From: JAXGPP01 sp040766885
GTDB lineage: Bacteria > Planctomycetota > Planctomycetia > Pirellulales > Thermoguttaceae
Assembly: GCA_040766885.1 (NCBI GenBank)
Contig: JAXGPP010000004.1
Coordinates: 310,001 to 374,000 of the forward strand
Direction: 5' to 3'
DNA: 64,000 nucleotides
Made by a program: the position numbers and the translations under genes
Notes under the pieces: generated by a model
Database searches by the model: none
What the model saw: the letters and a program-made list of their open reading frames with translations, nothing else
What the model was told of the DNA's origin: nothing
Shown: positions 38,468 through 48,800 of the stretch, one piece after another
Layout: each line of letters opens with the position of its first letter
Numbering within the stretch: the stretch's first letter is position 1

Positions 38468-40015
38468 TCACCAGTTGACCGGCGAACGCTTCTCGGCGCT
38501 CGGCCTCGTCAGCACCTGGTCCAACTCGACCAGGGCCGTCAGCAGGTAGCCGACGCCGTCCATCGCCTCATAATACGGCTTGCAGGGATGCCCGCGCAAA
38601 AGCCCCTGGTAATAAAGTCTCGCCACGCTCTCCCGCGCCGCCTCCCGGGCGAAATCGAGGTACTGCTCGTCGCCCGTTGCCCGGTGCATTTCGAGCAGGA
38701 ATGAGATCGTCTGCCCATAATACCCGGCGTAGGTCCCGTGCGGCGCCCACTCCCGGGCATACTCTCCATACCACGAATGCTCGACCGCGCCTCGCGGAGG
38801 AAACTGCTCTCGAATCGACTCCGCCCACCGCTTCGCCGTGGCGAGCAGTTCTTCGTCCCCGGTGGCCTCGGCGGCGTAGGCGTATACCAACGCTGTGGCG
38901 ATCGCGTGTTCATACCCAGCGGCGTAGGGTTGCCAGAGGTCGATGTGCCCTCGCGGTTCATATTGGGCGTAATCGCCGATCGTCCGCGGGCCCGGTACGG
39001 GCGTGCCGTCGAGCTTGAGGCTCCCCCAGAACGCCTTCGCCTTGGCATCGTAACCGTACTTGCCGTAGGCCTTGAGATAGGCCACCGCCTGCTCGCGGAA
39101 CTCTGGTTCGCCGCTCCACTCGCTGGCGAGAAACAGCCCCCGGCACAGGAAAGCGGTGATCGACGTATCGAAATGCCCACCGTCGAACCGATCCGCCCCG
39201 GCGTTCGGCCGGTTCGGCGTAAGGCCGGTCGCCGGGTGTTTCGCCTTCCAGTAGTAGTTGGCCACGAGCCGCGCCCGGTCAAGCCAATCGCTATCCTTCG
39301 TCTGGCGATACATGAAGGCCATCGCCGCGAGGATTTCGCCGCCGCTCATGGCGAAGTCGCAGCCCCGCTGGCCGTCGGCGTGGCGGTTGCATTCGCCGGT
39401 GGCCTTGTCGATCACCTGCCACTGCCAGACCGCTTCGATCTCCCGCGCCACCGCCGCGTGGTTCACCCGCCACAACTCCGGCCACAGCGCCGCCTGGATA
39501 TGGATCTCGTGGAAATCGCCGTTGTGCCCGGTCATCACATCGCGGAAGACGTCGTAGTGGCGGTGCCAGCCCCACCAGAACAGCCCCTTGTCGTCCACCA
39601 GGTTTGCCATCGTATAGCCGGCCGATGCGTCGGCCGCCGCCGCGTATCGGCGGTCCCCCGTCGCGCGGCTCAACGCATACAGCGCCCGCAGCATCGGCTG
39701 GTCGGTGTAGAGGTTCGCCCCGGCCGGGTTTCTTCGTTCGCGGCGGGTGACCCGCCACGCCTCATCCAGCGCCGCGGCCTCCTGCGGGCAATCCCGCGTC
39801 CGCACATCGAGAATGCTCACCAGCACCGGCGACCGCACCTCCCCATACCGGTCCGTCCCGTGGGCAATGACCAGATCCGCGCACTGCCGGGCGTACTCCA
39901 GGTAACGGACCTCTTCGACCTTCGCCGGCTCTATTCCGCTCGGCAACACGTCGACCGCCGCCGCCGGCCCAAGCACCCCGAATACCACCAGCCATCCGCA
40001 AACGAATCTCAACAT
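38468..40015 (-). CDS. Exported alpha/alpha-barrel (six-hairpin glycosidase-like) protein
   Basis: A 515-residue secreted protein with a signal peptide (MLRFVCGWLVVFGVLGPAAA). The rest is a run of helical hairpins with Trp/Tyr/His-rich loops ('YEHAIATALVYAYAAEATGD', 'HSWYGEYAREWAPHGTYAGY', 'GDEQYLDFAREAARESVARL'), the usual look of an (alpha/alpha)6-barrel glycosidase or polysaccharide lyase. I cannot assign a family number. It lies 11 bases upstream of the GH43-like gene on the same strand, so the two may form a pair for a plant or algal polysaccharide. 278 bases of intergenic DNA separate it from the lipoprotein gene on the same strand. Confidence 0.65.
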   Translation of the reverse strand: MLRFVCGWLVVFGVLGPAAAVDVLPSGIEPAKVEEVRYLEYARQCADLVIAHGTDRYGEVRSPVLVSILDVRTRDCPQEAAALDEAWRVTRRERRNPAGANLYTDQPMLRALYALSRATGDRRYAAAADASAGYTMANLVDDKGLFWWGWHRHYDVFRDVMTGHNGDFHEIHIQAALWPELWRVNHAAVAREIEAVWQWQVIDKATGECNRHADGQRGCDFAMSGGEILAAMAFMYRQTKDSDWLDRARLVANYYWKAKHPATGLTPNRPNAGADRFDGGHFDTSITAFLCRGLFLASEWSGEPEFREQAVAYLKAYGKYGYDAKAKAFWGSLKLDGTPVPGPRTIGDYAQYEPRGHIDLWQPYAAGYEHAIATALVYAYAAEATGDEELLATAKRWAESIREQFPPRGAVEHSWYGEYAREWAPHGTYAGYYGQTISFLLEMHRATGDEQYLDFAREAARESVARLYYQGLLRGHPCKPYYEAMDGVGYLLTALVELDQVLTRPSAEKRSPVNW

Positions 40016-40292
40016 GCCTTGCTCCAGACCGAATGCGATTGCGTGAACCGGGGAAGGTGTGGTGTGCCGCTCGGTGACTCAACACCGGCGTGACGCAGAC
40101 CATCGCTTCTTGCTCTGCGAGAGTGGTCGCCTCTCCCGCCGCGGAGTCTGGGCAAAATGCTAACATGCCGCCGCATACCGTGAAAGCATCTCGCGGGAAG
40201 AAGAGCCCGAGGCGTGGCCGCAATGCACATTTTGCCGGAATGTTGCCTGACGGCGCGGTCAGAATCTACTGCCCGTGGAGGCATGGGGCGGG

Positions 40293-40682
40293 CTATTCAT
40301 GACCGACCGCCTTCCAGGTTCCGTCGGCGCTCTGCTCGAAGCGGAACTTCCAGGTCACCGCCGGTCCCGGAATGGTCGCATGCTGAAGTGAAGCCGTGAG
40401 CGTGGCAGTCTTCCCCTCAATAGTCGGTCCGGCCTTGATTGTCTTTAGGGCCATCGCCATGTTCTTCTGTTCCAGATACTCGGCGATCGCCGCCTTGAAC
40501 GGCTCCGCGTCTGCCGTCGGGATTTCAGACTTGCCGCAGCCCTGAGACAGGCAAACGAACAGCCCGATAAACAGCAACGCGCCGAGCATCTCGAAAAGCC
40601 GAAATCCAACTGCACGCCCGGCAGACTTCAGACCTTCGGCTCCGTCAGCGGTACGCTGTTGATCCGCGTTGCGTTTCTTCAT
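40293..40682 (-). CDS. Small lipoprotein, unknown function
   Basis: A 129-residue predicted lipoprotein. The N-terminus is basic (MKKRNADQQRTADG), followed by a hydrophobic segment and lipobox 'CLSQGC' near residue 49, an unusually long n-region. The mature part is short and beta-rich with 'AIAEYLEQKNMAMALKTIK', 'TATLTASLQHATIPGPAVTW' and 'FRFEQSADGTWKAVGHE', resembling small planctomycete lipoproteins of unknown role. ATG 40682 has GGAG 11 bases upstream. It ends 84 bases downstream of the C25-like gene's stop on the same strand, so co-transcription is possible. Confidence 0.65.
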   Translation of the reverse strand: MKKRNADQQRTADGAEGLKSAGRAVGFRLFEMLGALLFIGLFVCLSQGCGKSEIPTADAEPFKAAIAEYLEQKNMAMALKTIKAGPTIEGKTATLTASLQHATIPGPAVTWKFRFEQSADGTWKAVGHE

Positions 40683-40765
40683 CTTTGAATCGGCTCCGAG
40701 CCTTGCGACCAGCGAAATGCTACAGCAACGAAAAGGCGTTGCGCTTTCCCGCCGGGGAGCCAAGC

Positions 40766-42403
40766 CTAGCGGCGGGCTCCTCCGGCCGCCGGTTTCTCGG
40801 CCATACGAGGGGCAGTTGGCGGGGGAGCGTCGCCCGGGCCTATCGAAACGTCCGCGGCGCCCTGTGCGAAACCCAACGCACCCGAAATGAAGACCCGCAC
40901 ATGATACGGCCCCGAAGCATCCTCGGGGACCCTGAGCCGCGCGCTGAAAGGACCGGGCGTCACTCCCAACTCAACTGCGGACAGGTACGACCCGCTTGCA
41001 CGCTCGTACGTCGCCTGCAGGTCGTTCCAAACCTCCGGCTTGGGACATTGAGCTCGCAGCACTGGCGTGAAACCGAGGCGGTCGCGCCGCCGCACCAGCT
41101 CAATTCGTGCCCGACCAGCCAGCGGACTCGTGCCGCGAACCTCGATCACCGTGCCGGGCGCTGCCGTCGATTCGACTTCCATCGATACCGGCTGAGGGTG
41201 CTGCAACCGTAACAACGGATCGCCAAACAGGTTGAAAAGCAGCACATGATCTTCGCGTTCCTCGGCCAGCTTCGAGCCGGTCGGACTCAGCACCGCGGCC
41301 AGCGTGTCGAGCATTCCACGGCCGCCGCCCTTGGCGTCGGGCGCTGCCAGCATCCGCTGCTTGGCCCGCAGCACGGCCTCCCCCAGCGTCGCTGCGCGCG
41401 ACTGGAAGACCGCATCGGCCATCTCCAGCCCCCATACCGACAACCCATAGGGCATCGTCACCCGCGAGGCGGCGAGCACGGCGACCGGTGCTCCGGGCGT
41501 GCGCAGCATCTCCTCGGCGAGGCAGTCCTCCCGCGTATCCAGCGCGCCGGTATAGCAGGCCAGGAACATCGCGATCGGCGAACCGGCGGCCGAGCGGATC
41601 TGCCGGACGTCGAGCGTGCTCAGGATCGGGTATTCCTCGCCGTCGAAGTTCAATCGGTCCAGCTCGACATGGAATCCGTGCCCCAGGTAGACCCAGAACA
41701 GCGAGCCTTCGCTCAGCCGTTGGAGCGTGATCTCGCGAAAGCGTCGCGGATCGGGGCAGTACGGGCTGCGCCAACTCGCGTAGGTCATCGACACATCGCA
41801 CGCCGATGGGATCCGCTCGGTCAGATAGTACCGCGCGGCCGATTCGAGCATCGTGTCTGTCAGAAGACCGAAGCCCCCCACACCTGCCACGAGGTTCAGC
41901 CGCCTGCGCCACGTCCCGAAATCGCTCGACTGCTCATAGGCGATCGTCTTCTCGATGATCTGCGACAGTTCCTGCGGAGTGTCAGCCGTCAACCGGCCGA
42001 TCGCCACGTCGGGCGACAAGTCGTCGTCCAGATCGGCGTACCAGTTGTCGGCGGCAATGTGCCACTCGGGGGCGAAGGCTGCTGTCGCCTTCGCCTCGGC
42101 CCAGTGGACGGGTAGCGACCGCGAGGCAATCTGGCCGTCGAAGTATGCCTCGGGATCAGCGTCTCCCACGAGAACCACAAACCTCGCCGTCTTTCCCGCC
42201 GCGCGCCGGATCGACTCGCGGACTTCCTCGGCCGTCGGCGCACTGGGAACGACGACCACCCGGCGTCCCTGTTCGGTCCGGTAACGGACCCAAGGCTCCA
42301 GCGCCTGCCGCATCACGGCTGGGCAGACCACCACGGTGTCCGGCGGTTGGGGAGCGGATGCGACAAGTGCCAGCAAAAGTGGGAGCATAGTCTGCGAGGT
42401 CAT
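40766..42403 (-). CDS. Gingipain-like C25-family cysteine peptidase
   Basis: A 545-residue secreted caspase-hemoglobinase-fold protein. A signal peptide (MTSQTMLPLLLALVASAPQP) is followed by a C25-type core: 'RYRTEQGRRVVVVPSAPTAE', 'FVVLVGDADPEAYFDG', 'ADLDDDLSPDVAIGRLTADT', then the catalytic histidine in 'FWVYLGHGFHVELDRL' and the cysteine in 'IAMFLACYTGALDTRED'. The His-Gly and Cys placement fits gingipain-like peptidases. The last 130 residues form an Ig-like domain ('SFSARLRVPEDASGPYHV'-type, 'GPFSARLRVPEDASGPYHVR'). It may process surface or secreted proteins. The start lacks a good ribosome binding site; ATG 42403 begins the signal peptide. The small lipoprotein gene follows. Confidence 0.8.
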   Translation of the reverse strand: MTSQTMLPLLLALVASAPQPPDTVVVCPAVMRQALEPWVRYRTEQGRRVVVVPSAPTAEEVRESIRRAAGKTARFVVLVGDADPEAYFDGQIASRSLPVHWAEAKATAAFAPEWHIAADNWYADLDDDLSPDVAIGRLTADTPQELSQIIEKTIAYEQSSDFGTWRRRLNLVAGVGGFGLLTDTMLESAARYYLTERIPSACDVSMTYASWRSPYCPDPRRFREITLQRLSEGSLFWVYLGHGFHVELDRLNFDGEEYPILSTLDVRQIRSAAGSPIAMFLACYTGALDTREDCLAEEMLRTPGAPVAVLAASRVTMPYGLSVWGLEMADAVFQSRAATLGEAVLRAKQRMLAAPDAKGGGRGMLDTLAAVLSPTGSKLAEEREDHVLLFNLFGDPLLRLQHPQPVSMEVESTAAPGTVIEVRGTSPLAGRARIELVRRRDRLGFTPVLRAQCPKPEVWNDLQATYERASGSYLSAVELGVTPGPFSARLRVPEDASGPYHVRVFISGALGFAQGAADVSIGPGDAPPPTAPRMAEKPAAGGARR

Positions 42404-42665
42404 TGTGGGGCGTGCGCAACGTCGGGTGCGTCGGGTGCCATGTCCCACGGCGCCAAGCCGTGAACATGCCCGCTCAAGCACCAGGTGTCGGTGGCAACTG
42501 AAACGGACCGCTAACGGCTCACAGCCATTCCCGGCGGCAATTTCGGACGGCAGTCTAGCGGGTCGGGCTTTTCCGCTGCAAGGCGAGTCGCTGCAATCGC
42601 CGACGCCTGGTCTTCTTCTGGGCGAAATGCGGAGGATGGGCGGAAACCAACAAGAGGGGCCGGCG

Positions 42666-43574
42666 TCAAACGTGTATGTGGCGTTCCTCGAAATCCACGG
42701 GTTCGATCTGGATCGTGAGATGGTCGATCCCGAACCGCTCGTCGAGCATCGCACGAAGCGCCGTCAGCAGTTCGCTGTGCGAATGCCCGTCGTCGATAAC
42801 CACGTGGGCCGAAAGCGAATCCAGCCCGCTGGTGATCGACCACACGTGCAAATCATGAACGTCGAGCACGCCGGGTATGGCGGCCATCGCCGTGCGAACC
42901 TCGTCCACGTCGATCCCGTGGGGAGCCGATTCCATGAGTACGGCCACCGCTTCGGCCAGCAACCGCCATGACGAATAGATCACCAACAGTGCGATGAGCA
43001 CCGAGGCGACTGGATCGGCCCATTGCCACCCAAAACCCCAGATCAGGCCCCCGGCAGCGATCGCGCCGACGCTCCCCAGCGCGTCGGTGAGCACGTGGAG
43101 CCATGCCCCCCGAACGTTGAGGTTGTCATCCCGGCCGGCACTGAGGAGCCATAATCCCAGCAGATTGACCGCCAGCCCCCCCACAGCGATAGCCATCATG
43201 GCCGGCCCTATCACTTCGCGGGGGTCGCGGAAGCGGTGGTAGGCCTCAAACAGGATATAGATGGCGATGGCGATCAAGGTCGCCCCGTTGACCATCGCCG
43301 CCAGAATCTCGGTACGGTAAAAGCCGTAAGTCCTTCGCGACGTCGGAGGCCGTTCGGAAACCCAGGCCGCGAAAAGACTCAAGGCCAGCGCGGCCACATC
43401 GGAGAACATGTGCCCCGCATCCGCCAGCAGGGCCAATGAACCGGTCCACAGGCCGCCGACGATCTCGGCCACCATGTAAATGGCAGCCAGGCCAAGCGTC
43501 AGTGCCAGCCGCCGTCGGCTGGAAGACCGGCCATGATGATGAGCGTGCTGGTGATGATGGTCATGGTCGTGCAT
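42666..43574 (-). CDS. Cation diffusion facilitator (CDF, CzcD/ZitB-type)
   Basis: A 302-residue CDF transporter exporting divalent metals, most likely Zn, Co or Cd, by proton antiport. A His-rich N-terminus (HDHDHHHQHAHHH) precedes six TM helices. The metal sites are 'LLADAGHMFSDVAALALSLF' in TM2 and 'WLHVLTDALGSVGAIAAGGL' in TM5, each with the HxxxD motif. The C-terminal cytoplasmic domain has 'VLDVHDLHVWSITSGLDSLS' and 'IQIEPVDFEERHIHV'. I start at ATG 43574, just before the His-rich segment; a GTG at 43613 is in frame but lacks a ribosome binding site. It is divergent from the His/Cys-rich secreted protein and RND efflux genes, and the 158-base gap carries a palindrome. Confidence 0.92.
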   Translation of the reverse strand: MHDHDHHHQHAHHHGRSSSRRRLALTLGLAAIYMVAEIVGGLWTGSLALLADAGHMFSDVAALALSLFAAWVSERPPTSRRTYGFYRTEILAAMVNGATLIAIAIYILFEAYHRFRDPREVIGPAMMAIAVGGLAVNLLGLWLLSAGRDDNLNVRGAWLHVLTDALGSVGAIAAGGLIWGFGWQWADPVASVLIALLVIYSSWRLLAEAVAVLMESAPHGIDVDEVRTAMAAIPGVLDVHDLHVWSITSGLDSLSAHVVIDDGHSHSELLTALRAMLDERFGIDHLTIQIEPVDFEERHIHV

Positions 43575-43607
43575 CGATCTACAGCATAGCCTCTTCCGTA
43601 GACTAAA

Positions 43608-43666
43608 GGCCACCGCTGGCCAAAGACCATTTGGTCTTGGTCGGCAGGTGGCCCAACGCCTATACT
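43608..43666 (+). promoter_or_regulatory. Candidate promoter with overlapping palindromic operator between CDF and RND genes
   Basis: AAGACCA-TT-TGGTCTT (43623-43638) is a perfect palindrome, enclosed by GGCCACC (43608-43614) and GGTGGCC (43647-43653). On the plus strand a possible -35, TTGGTC (43637-43642), an 18-base spacer and -10, TATACT (43661-43666), point at the gene starting at 43733. The palindrome touches the -35, as expected for a repressor site. A metal-sensing regulator is a guess; none is encoded in the window. Confidence 0.5.
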
Positions 43667-43732
43667 CGCGGCCACGTTAAGCAAAGGCCATGCCCCTTTT
43701 GAGCGGGGTGGTCCCAGCGGAGGCGCGGTCGT

Positions 43733-44182
43733 ATGCTGTTATGCAGGCGGATCTTCCATCCCGAGACGGTCATGCACCGGTCACTTCACGTTGCTACCAT
43801 GTTCGCCGTGCTCGTGCACACCGTGCTCGGGTGTTGCGTTCATCATGCGCATGGAGCGATGGCGGATGATCACGCGACGGGCGTTCCGCATCATGACGAG
43901 GCCGCCTGCTCGGCGCACGACGACCACGAACACTCGCTCACTTGCGCGGCCGATGATCACGGCCGGGACCACGATCCGTGCCGCGAGCGGCACTGCGATT
44001 TCATCCGGCCGGGGGCGTCGCAATTGCAGAAGGTGATTGCAGCCTTTGTGTCGCCGGTCATCGAGATGGTCCTGCCGGGCGCTGAGGTAGGCGATCCCGA
44101 GGCGTTTCAGAGTGATCCGCCCGACCCAATTGCGCTCTCGCTTCCTCGCCTGCACCTGGTGAAACAGGTGCTTCTGCTCTAA
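43733..44182 (+). CDS. His/Cys-rich secreted protein linked to metal efflux
   Basis: A 149-residue protein with a signal-like N-terminus ('HVATMFAVLVHTVLGCCVHH') and a strongly His/Asp/Cys-rich middle ('HGAMADDHATGVPHHDEAAC', 'DDHEHSLTCAADDHGRDHDP', 'ERHCDFIRPG'), probably binding metal ions in the periplasm. It has no catalytic motif I know. GGAGG lies nine bases before ATG 43733; an ATG at 43772 is also in frame. It is the first gene of the RND efflux unit and is divergent from the CDF gene. A role as metal chaperone or buffer is inferred from composition and position. Confidence 0.7.
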   Translation: MLLCRRIFHPETVMHRSLHVATMFAVLVHTVLGCCVHHAHGAMADDHATGVPHHDEAACSAHDDHEHSLTCAADDHGRDHDPCRERHCDFIRPGASQLQKVIAAFVSPVIEMVLPGAEVGDPEAFQSDPPDPIALSLPRLHLVKQVLLL

Positions 44183-44285
44183 ACCGGCCGATCTGCGCCG
44201 GATAGTCCCGCGGTCCGATTCGCCCGCCCGGCGAATCCGCTGCGCGCCCATTCTCGACATCTGTTTCCCCGGAAAGAGGGTTTCT

Positions 44286-45836
44286 ATGGACACGGTCCAC
44301 ACTGGATCGCAAGGCGAGGTCACCGCGCCGCATCAGCGCCTCGGTCGACCGGGGCACGAGTCTCGGCCGCCGCAGCGACGGCGCAGGACGTGGATCTGGG
44401 CCGGCGCCGTGCTCATCGTGGTGGTGACGGCAACGGTCGTTACAGTGACGCACGACCGCTGGCTGCCCGCAGCCCAATTGCTCCTGGCCGGGCGTCAAGG
44501 CGGCCTCGCGGAACACGATCATGCTGCGGAGGACGGCCACGACCATGCCGCGCACGCCTCAGATGAGCACGACCATGCCGCGCATGCTGGCGAGCGGGAA
44601 ACCGAAGCCGAACACGAAGCACACGCGGGCGAGGCTGAAAGCAGCCACGTGCATGACGAGGCTGGCGCCATTTCGCTCTCGAAGCAGGCCCGCGCCAATA
44701 TTGGCCTTGAACTGACGCGGGTCGAACTGCGGCCGTTCGAGAAGACGATCAGCATACCCGGCCTCGTGGTCGAGCGGCCCGGGTGGTCGAAGCTCGAGGT
44801 CACGGCCCCCATGACCGGCGTCGTCACCCGGATCTATCCACTCCAGGGGCAGACGGTCACGCCCGATCAGCCGCTGTTCGACGTGCGACTGACGCATGAG
44901 GATCTTCTCCAGGCCCAGACCGACTTCCTGCGGACGGTCGAGGAACTCGATGTCATCGCCCGCGAGGTCGCCAGGCTGGAGCAAGTGACGAAGCAGGGGG
45001 CGGTGGCGGGAAAGACGCTGCTGGAGCGCAAGTACGACGAGCAGCGCCAACAGGCGCTGTTGAGAAGCCAGCGCCAGGCGCTGCTCCTGCATGGTCTGTC
45101 CGAAGCCCAGGTCGATGAGATCGTCGCCAGCCGAACGTTGCTCAAGAAACTCACGATCGCCGCGCCGGGCAAGGAGGGGACCGTCCACGAGTCGCTCCAG
45201 GTCGAGGAACTGCACGTTGCCCAGGGAACGGCGGTCGCCGTCGGCGATCGACTCTGCACGCTGGCCGACTACAGCGAACTGTACGTCGAGGGAAGGGCAT
45301 TCGAGCAGGACATTCCGGCCGTCTCACGGGCCGCGGAAAAGGGTTGGTCTGTCTCGACGACACTCGACGGCGGGGAGTCGTGCTCCGTGGCCTCCGGCGG
45401 CGTCAAGATTCTCTATGTCAAGAACACCGTCGACGCCGATTCGCGGACCTTCCGGTTCTACGTGCCGCTCTGCAATCACATCATCCGCGAGGATAAGGGA
45501 CCCGATGGCCAACAATTCGTCTCCTGGCAGTTCAAGCCAGGGCAGCGGACCGAAATCAAGGTCCCCGTCGAGCAGTGGCAGGACCGCATCGTGCTGCCCG
45601 TGGAGGCGGTGGCCAAAGATGGCGCGGAGTACTACGTCTTCGAGTCCAACGATGGGCATTTCGACCGCCGGTCGGTGAAAGTCGACTACCGCGACCAGCG
45701 ATCGGTCGTGATCGCCAACGACGGCAGCCTTCGCGTCGGTTCAATGATCGCCACATCGGCGGCGCACCAGATGCAGTTGGCTCTGAAGAACCGCGCCGGG
45801 GGCGGAGTCGATCCGCACGCCGGGCACAACCATTGA
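44286..45836 (+). CDS. RND efflux periplasmic adaptor (CusB/CzcB-type) with His-rich N-terminus
   Basis: A 516-residue membrane-fusion (adaptor) protein that links an RND pump to an outer-membrane channel. One TM helix (about 36-55) is followed by a His/Asp/Glu-rich segment (about 78-125, 'EHDHAAEDGHDHAAHASDEH'), a likely metal-binding arm. Then come the barrel-sandwich ('GLVVERPGWSKLEVTAPMTG', 'RIYPLQGQTVTPDQPLFDV'), a helical hairpin, and a C-terminal beta-barrel ('RIVLPVEAVAKDGAEYYVFE'). AGAGGG is five bases before the ATG. The CusA-type pump starts seven bases after the stop, so the two are one unit. The outer-membrane channel is not in the window. Confidence 0.9.
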   Translation: MDTVHTGSQGEVTAPHQRLGRPGHESRPPQRRRRTWIWAGAVLIVVVTATVVTVTHDRWLPAAQLLLAGRQGGLAEHDHAAEDGHDHAAHASDEHDHAAHAGERETEAEHEAHAGEAESSHVHDEAGAISLSKQARANIGLELTRVELRPFEKTISIPGLVVERPGWSKLEVTAPMTGVVTRIYPLQGQTVTPDQPLFDVRLTHEDLLQAQTDFLRTVEELDVIAREVARLEQVTKQGAVAGKTLLERKYDEQRQQALLRSQRQALLLHGLSEAQVDEIVASRTLLKKLTIAAPGKEGTVHESLQVEELHVAQGTAVAVGDRLCTLADYSELYVEGRAFEQDIPAVSRAAEKGWSVSTTLDGGESCSVASGGVKILYVKNTVDADSRTFRFYVPLCNHIIREDKGPDGQQFVSWQFKPGQRTEIKVPVEQWQDRIVLPVEAVAKDGAEYYVFESNDGHFDRRSVKVDYRDQRSVVIANDGSLRVGSMIATSAAHQMQLALKNRAGGGVDPHAGHNH

Positions 45837-45843
45837 GACATCC

Positions 45844-48800
45844 ATGCTCAACGCGATCATCCGCTTCTCGCTCCGCTACCGGCTGCTGACGATCCTGGCC
45901 GCGCTGGTCGTGCTGGTCTATGGCTCGTACACGATGTATCACCTGCCGATCGACGTGTTTCCCGATCTCGATCGGCCCCGCGTCACCGTGATGACCGAGG
46001 CGCCGGGACTGGCGCCCGAAGAAGTAGAGACGCTCGTCACGTTTCCCCTGGAATCGGTGCTCAATGGGGCCACCGGCGTCCAGGCGGTCCGCAGTTCCTC
46101 GGGAATCGGGCTGTCGATGATCCAGGTGGAATTCGCCTGGGGGACCGATATCTTCGTCGACCGCCAGGTGGTGAACGAGCGGCTCGCCGTGGCCGCCGAC
46201 CGGCTGCCCGAAGGGGTCAAGCCGCAGTTGGGTCCCATCTCGTCGGTGATGGGGCAGATCATGCTCATCGGCATGTGGAGCGAAGGCGGGAAGACGTCGC
46301 CGATGGAAGTCCGCACGCTCGCCGACTGGGTTGTCCGCCAGCGTCTCCAGACCATTCCCGGCATCGCCCAGGTGATCACCATGGGCGGTGGGCGGAAGCA
46401 GTACCAGGTGCTCGTCGACGCGGCAGCGCTGCGGAGTTACGGCGTCAGCCTGCACGACGTCGAGCGGGCCCTGGCCGCCAGCAACACCAATGCCACCGGC
46501 GGCTACCTCAACCGCGGTGCGCAGGAGTATCTCGTCCGCTCGATCGGCCGCCTGCACGACCTGGAAGACATGCAGCACGTGGTCGTCAAGTCCGGCGGCG
46601 AGCGCCCTGTGCTGCTCGGCCAGGTGGCCCGCGTGGTCGAGGCCCCGCAGGTGCCGCGCGGCGACGCTGCGGTTGAGGGGCACCCGGCGGTGATGATCAC
46701 CATCACCAAGCAGCCGGGCAAGGACACTCGCTTCCTGACCGGCGAGATCACCAAGGCCCTCCACGAACTCAAATCGAGCCTGCCGGCCGACATCCGCCTC
46801 AACCCAAACGTCTACCAGCAACGGACCTTCATCGAGTTGGGCGTAAACAATGTGATCCACGCCCTGCGCGACGGCAGCATCCTGGTCGTGGTCATCCTGT
46901 TCCTGTTTCTGCTCAATTTCCGCACCACCTTCATTACGCTGACTGCCATCCCGCTGTCGATCGTCGTCACCGGGCTGGTCTTCAAGTGGTTCGGCATGTC
47001 GATCAACACGATGACCCTCGGCGGACTGGCCGTGGCGATCGGCGAACTGGTCGACGACGCGATCGTCGACGTGGAAAACATCTTCCGCCGCCTCCGCGAG
47101 AACCGCCAACTGGCCGATCCCAAACCGGCCCTCCGCGTGGTCTATGAAGCCAGCAGCGAGGTCCGCAATTCGATCGTCTTCAGCACGATTCTCGTGGTGC
47201 TCGTCTTCGTGCCCCTGTTCGCCATGGGCGGCATGGAAGGCCGGCTCTTCACGCCGCTCGGGGTGGCCTACATCGTCTCGATCGTCGCCTCGCTCCTGGT
47301 TTCGCTCACCGTGACCCCCGTGCTTTCGTACTGGCTCTTGCCGAAAGCCCGGGTAATCGCGGCGGAGAAGGACGGCCGGTTGCTCACGCTGCTCAAGTGG
47401 CTTGCCGGCCACGCGATCCGCTTCAGCACCCGGCGGCCCTGGCCGATACTCGCCACGGTCGCGTTGATGGTGGCGGTAAGCCTTTTCCTGGTGACGCGGC
47501 TGGGTCGCGACTTCCTGCCCCCCTTCAACGAGGGCACCGCCCAGATCAATCTCGTGCTTCCGCCCGGCGATTCGCTGGAGACCTCGAACCGCATCGCTGG
47601 CATGGTCGAACGGCGGCTCAAGGACGTCCCCGGAGTGTTGTCGTTCGGGCGGCGCACCGGGCGCGCCGAACTCGACGAGCACGCCGAGGGGGTCAACATG
47701 TCGGAGATCATCGTCACCTTCGCTCCCGACTCCGAGCACACTCGCGAAGAAGTGCTCGACCGGATCCGCGAGGAGCTGACGCAGGTCCCCGGCGCGGTGA
47801 TCGCCGTCGAACAGCCCCTGCAGCACGTCATTTCGCAAATGCTCTCCGGTGTGAAGGCCCAGGTGGGCATCAAGCTCTATGGCGACAGCCTCGAGGTGCT
47901 GCGGGCCAATGCCGACGAGATCAAGATGGCGATCCAGGACGTGCCGGGTGTGACCGATCTGATGGTCGAGCCCCAGGTCGAGATTCCACAGCTACGGATC
48001 GAGCTCAATCGGCCGGAACTGGCCCTGCACGGCCTCAACGCCGACGATGTGAACGAACTGGTCGAGACCGCAATGAACGGTCGCGTGGTCTCGGAAGTCG
48101 TGATGGGCGAGCGGAAATTCGACTTGCTCGTGCGGCTCGACGACGAGTTCCGCAACGATCCGGAGCAATTGCGGCGGCTGGTGATCGACCTGCCGCGCGG
48201 CGGGCAGATTCCCTTAAGCGCCGTGGCCTCGATCGCGGAGGCCAGCGGCCCGAACACCATCAACCGCGAAAACGTGCGGCGGCGCATCATCGTGCAGTGC
48301 AATACGTCCGGTCGCGATTTGGGCGGCGTGGTCGGCGATATCCAGCAGCGGCTCAAACCGGTTGAGGCGAACCTTCCCACCGGCTACTTCATCGAGTACA
48401 GCGGGCAGTTCGAAAGCCAGCAGTCGGCGACCCGGACGATCGGACTGCTGAGCATCGTCTCGCTGGCCTGCATGTTCCTGACGCTTTATACGCTATTCCG
48501 CTCGGCGAACCTCAGCCTCCAGGTGCTGGCGGCGCTGCCGATGGCGGCCATCGGGGCGGTGGCGGCGCTTGTGCTCACCGGCCAGACGCTTACCGTGGCG
48601 AGCATGGTGGGGTTCATTTCGCTCGCCGGCATTGCGGCCCGGAATGGGATCCTCCTCATCGCCCATTACCTGCATCTGGTGCGTTACGAAGGCGAAAGCT
48701 TCTCGCAGGCGATGGTCGAGCGCGCCGGCAAGGAGCGGCTGGCGCCGATGCTCATGACAGCCCTGTGCACAGGTATCGCCCTCGTGCCACTGATCTGGGC

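Noticed and set aside
40090..40302. Small open frame in the gap between the alpha/alpha-barrel gene and the lipoprotein gene
   Set aside because: No ribosome binding site, no motif, and it overlaps the end of the opposing lipoprotein gene.
45556..47838. Long open frame antisense to the RND genes
   Set aside because: Repetitive His/Asp/Arg composition arising from the complement of GC-rich codons, no protein family character.
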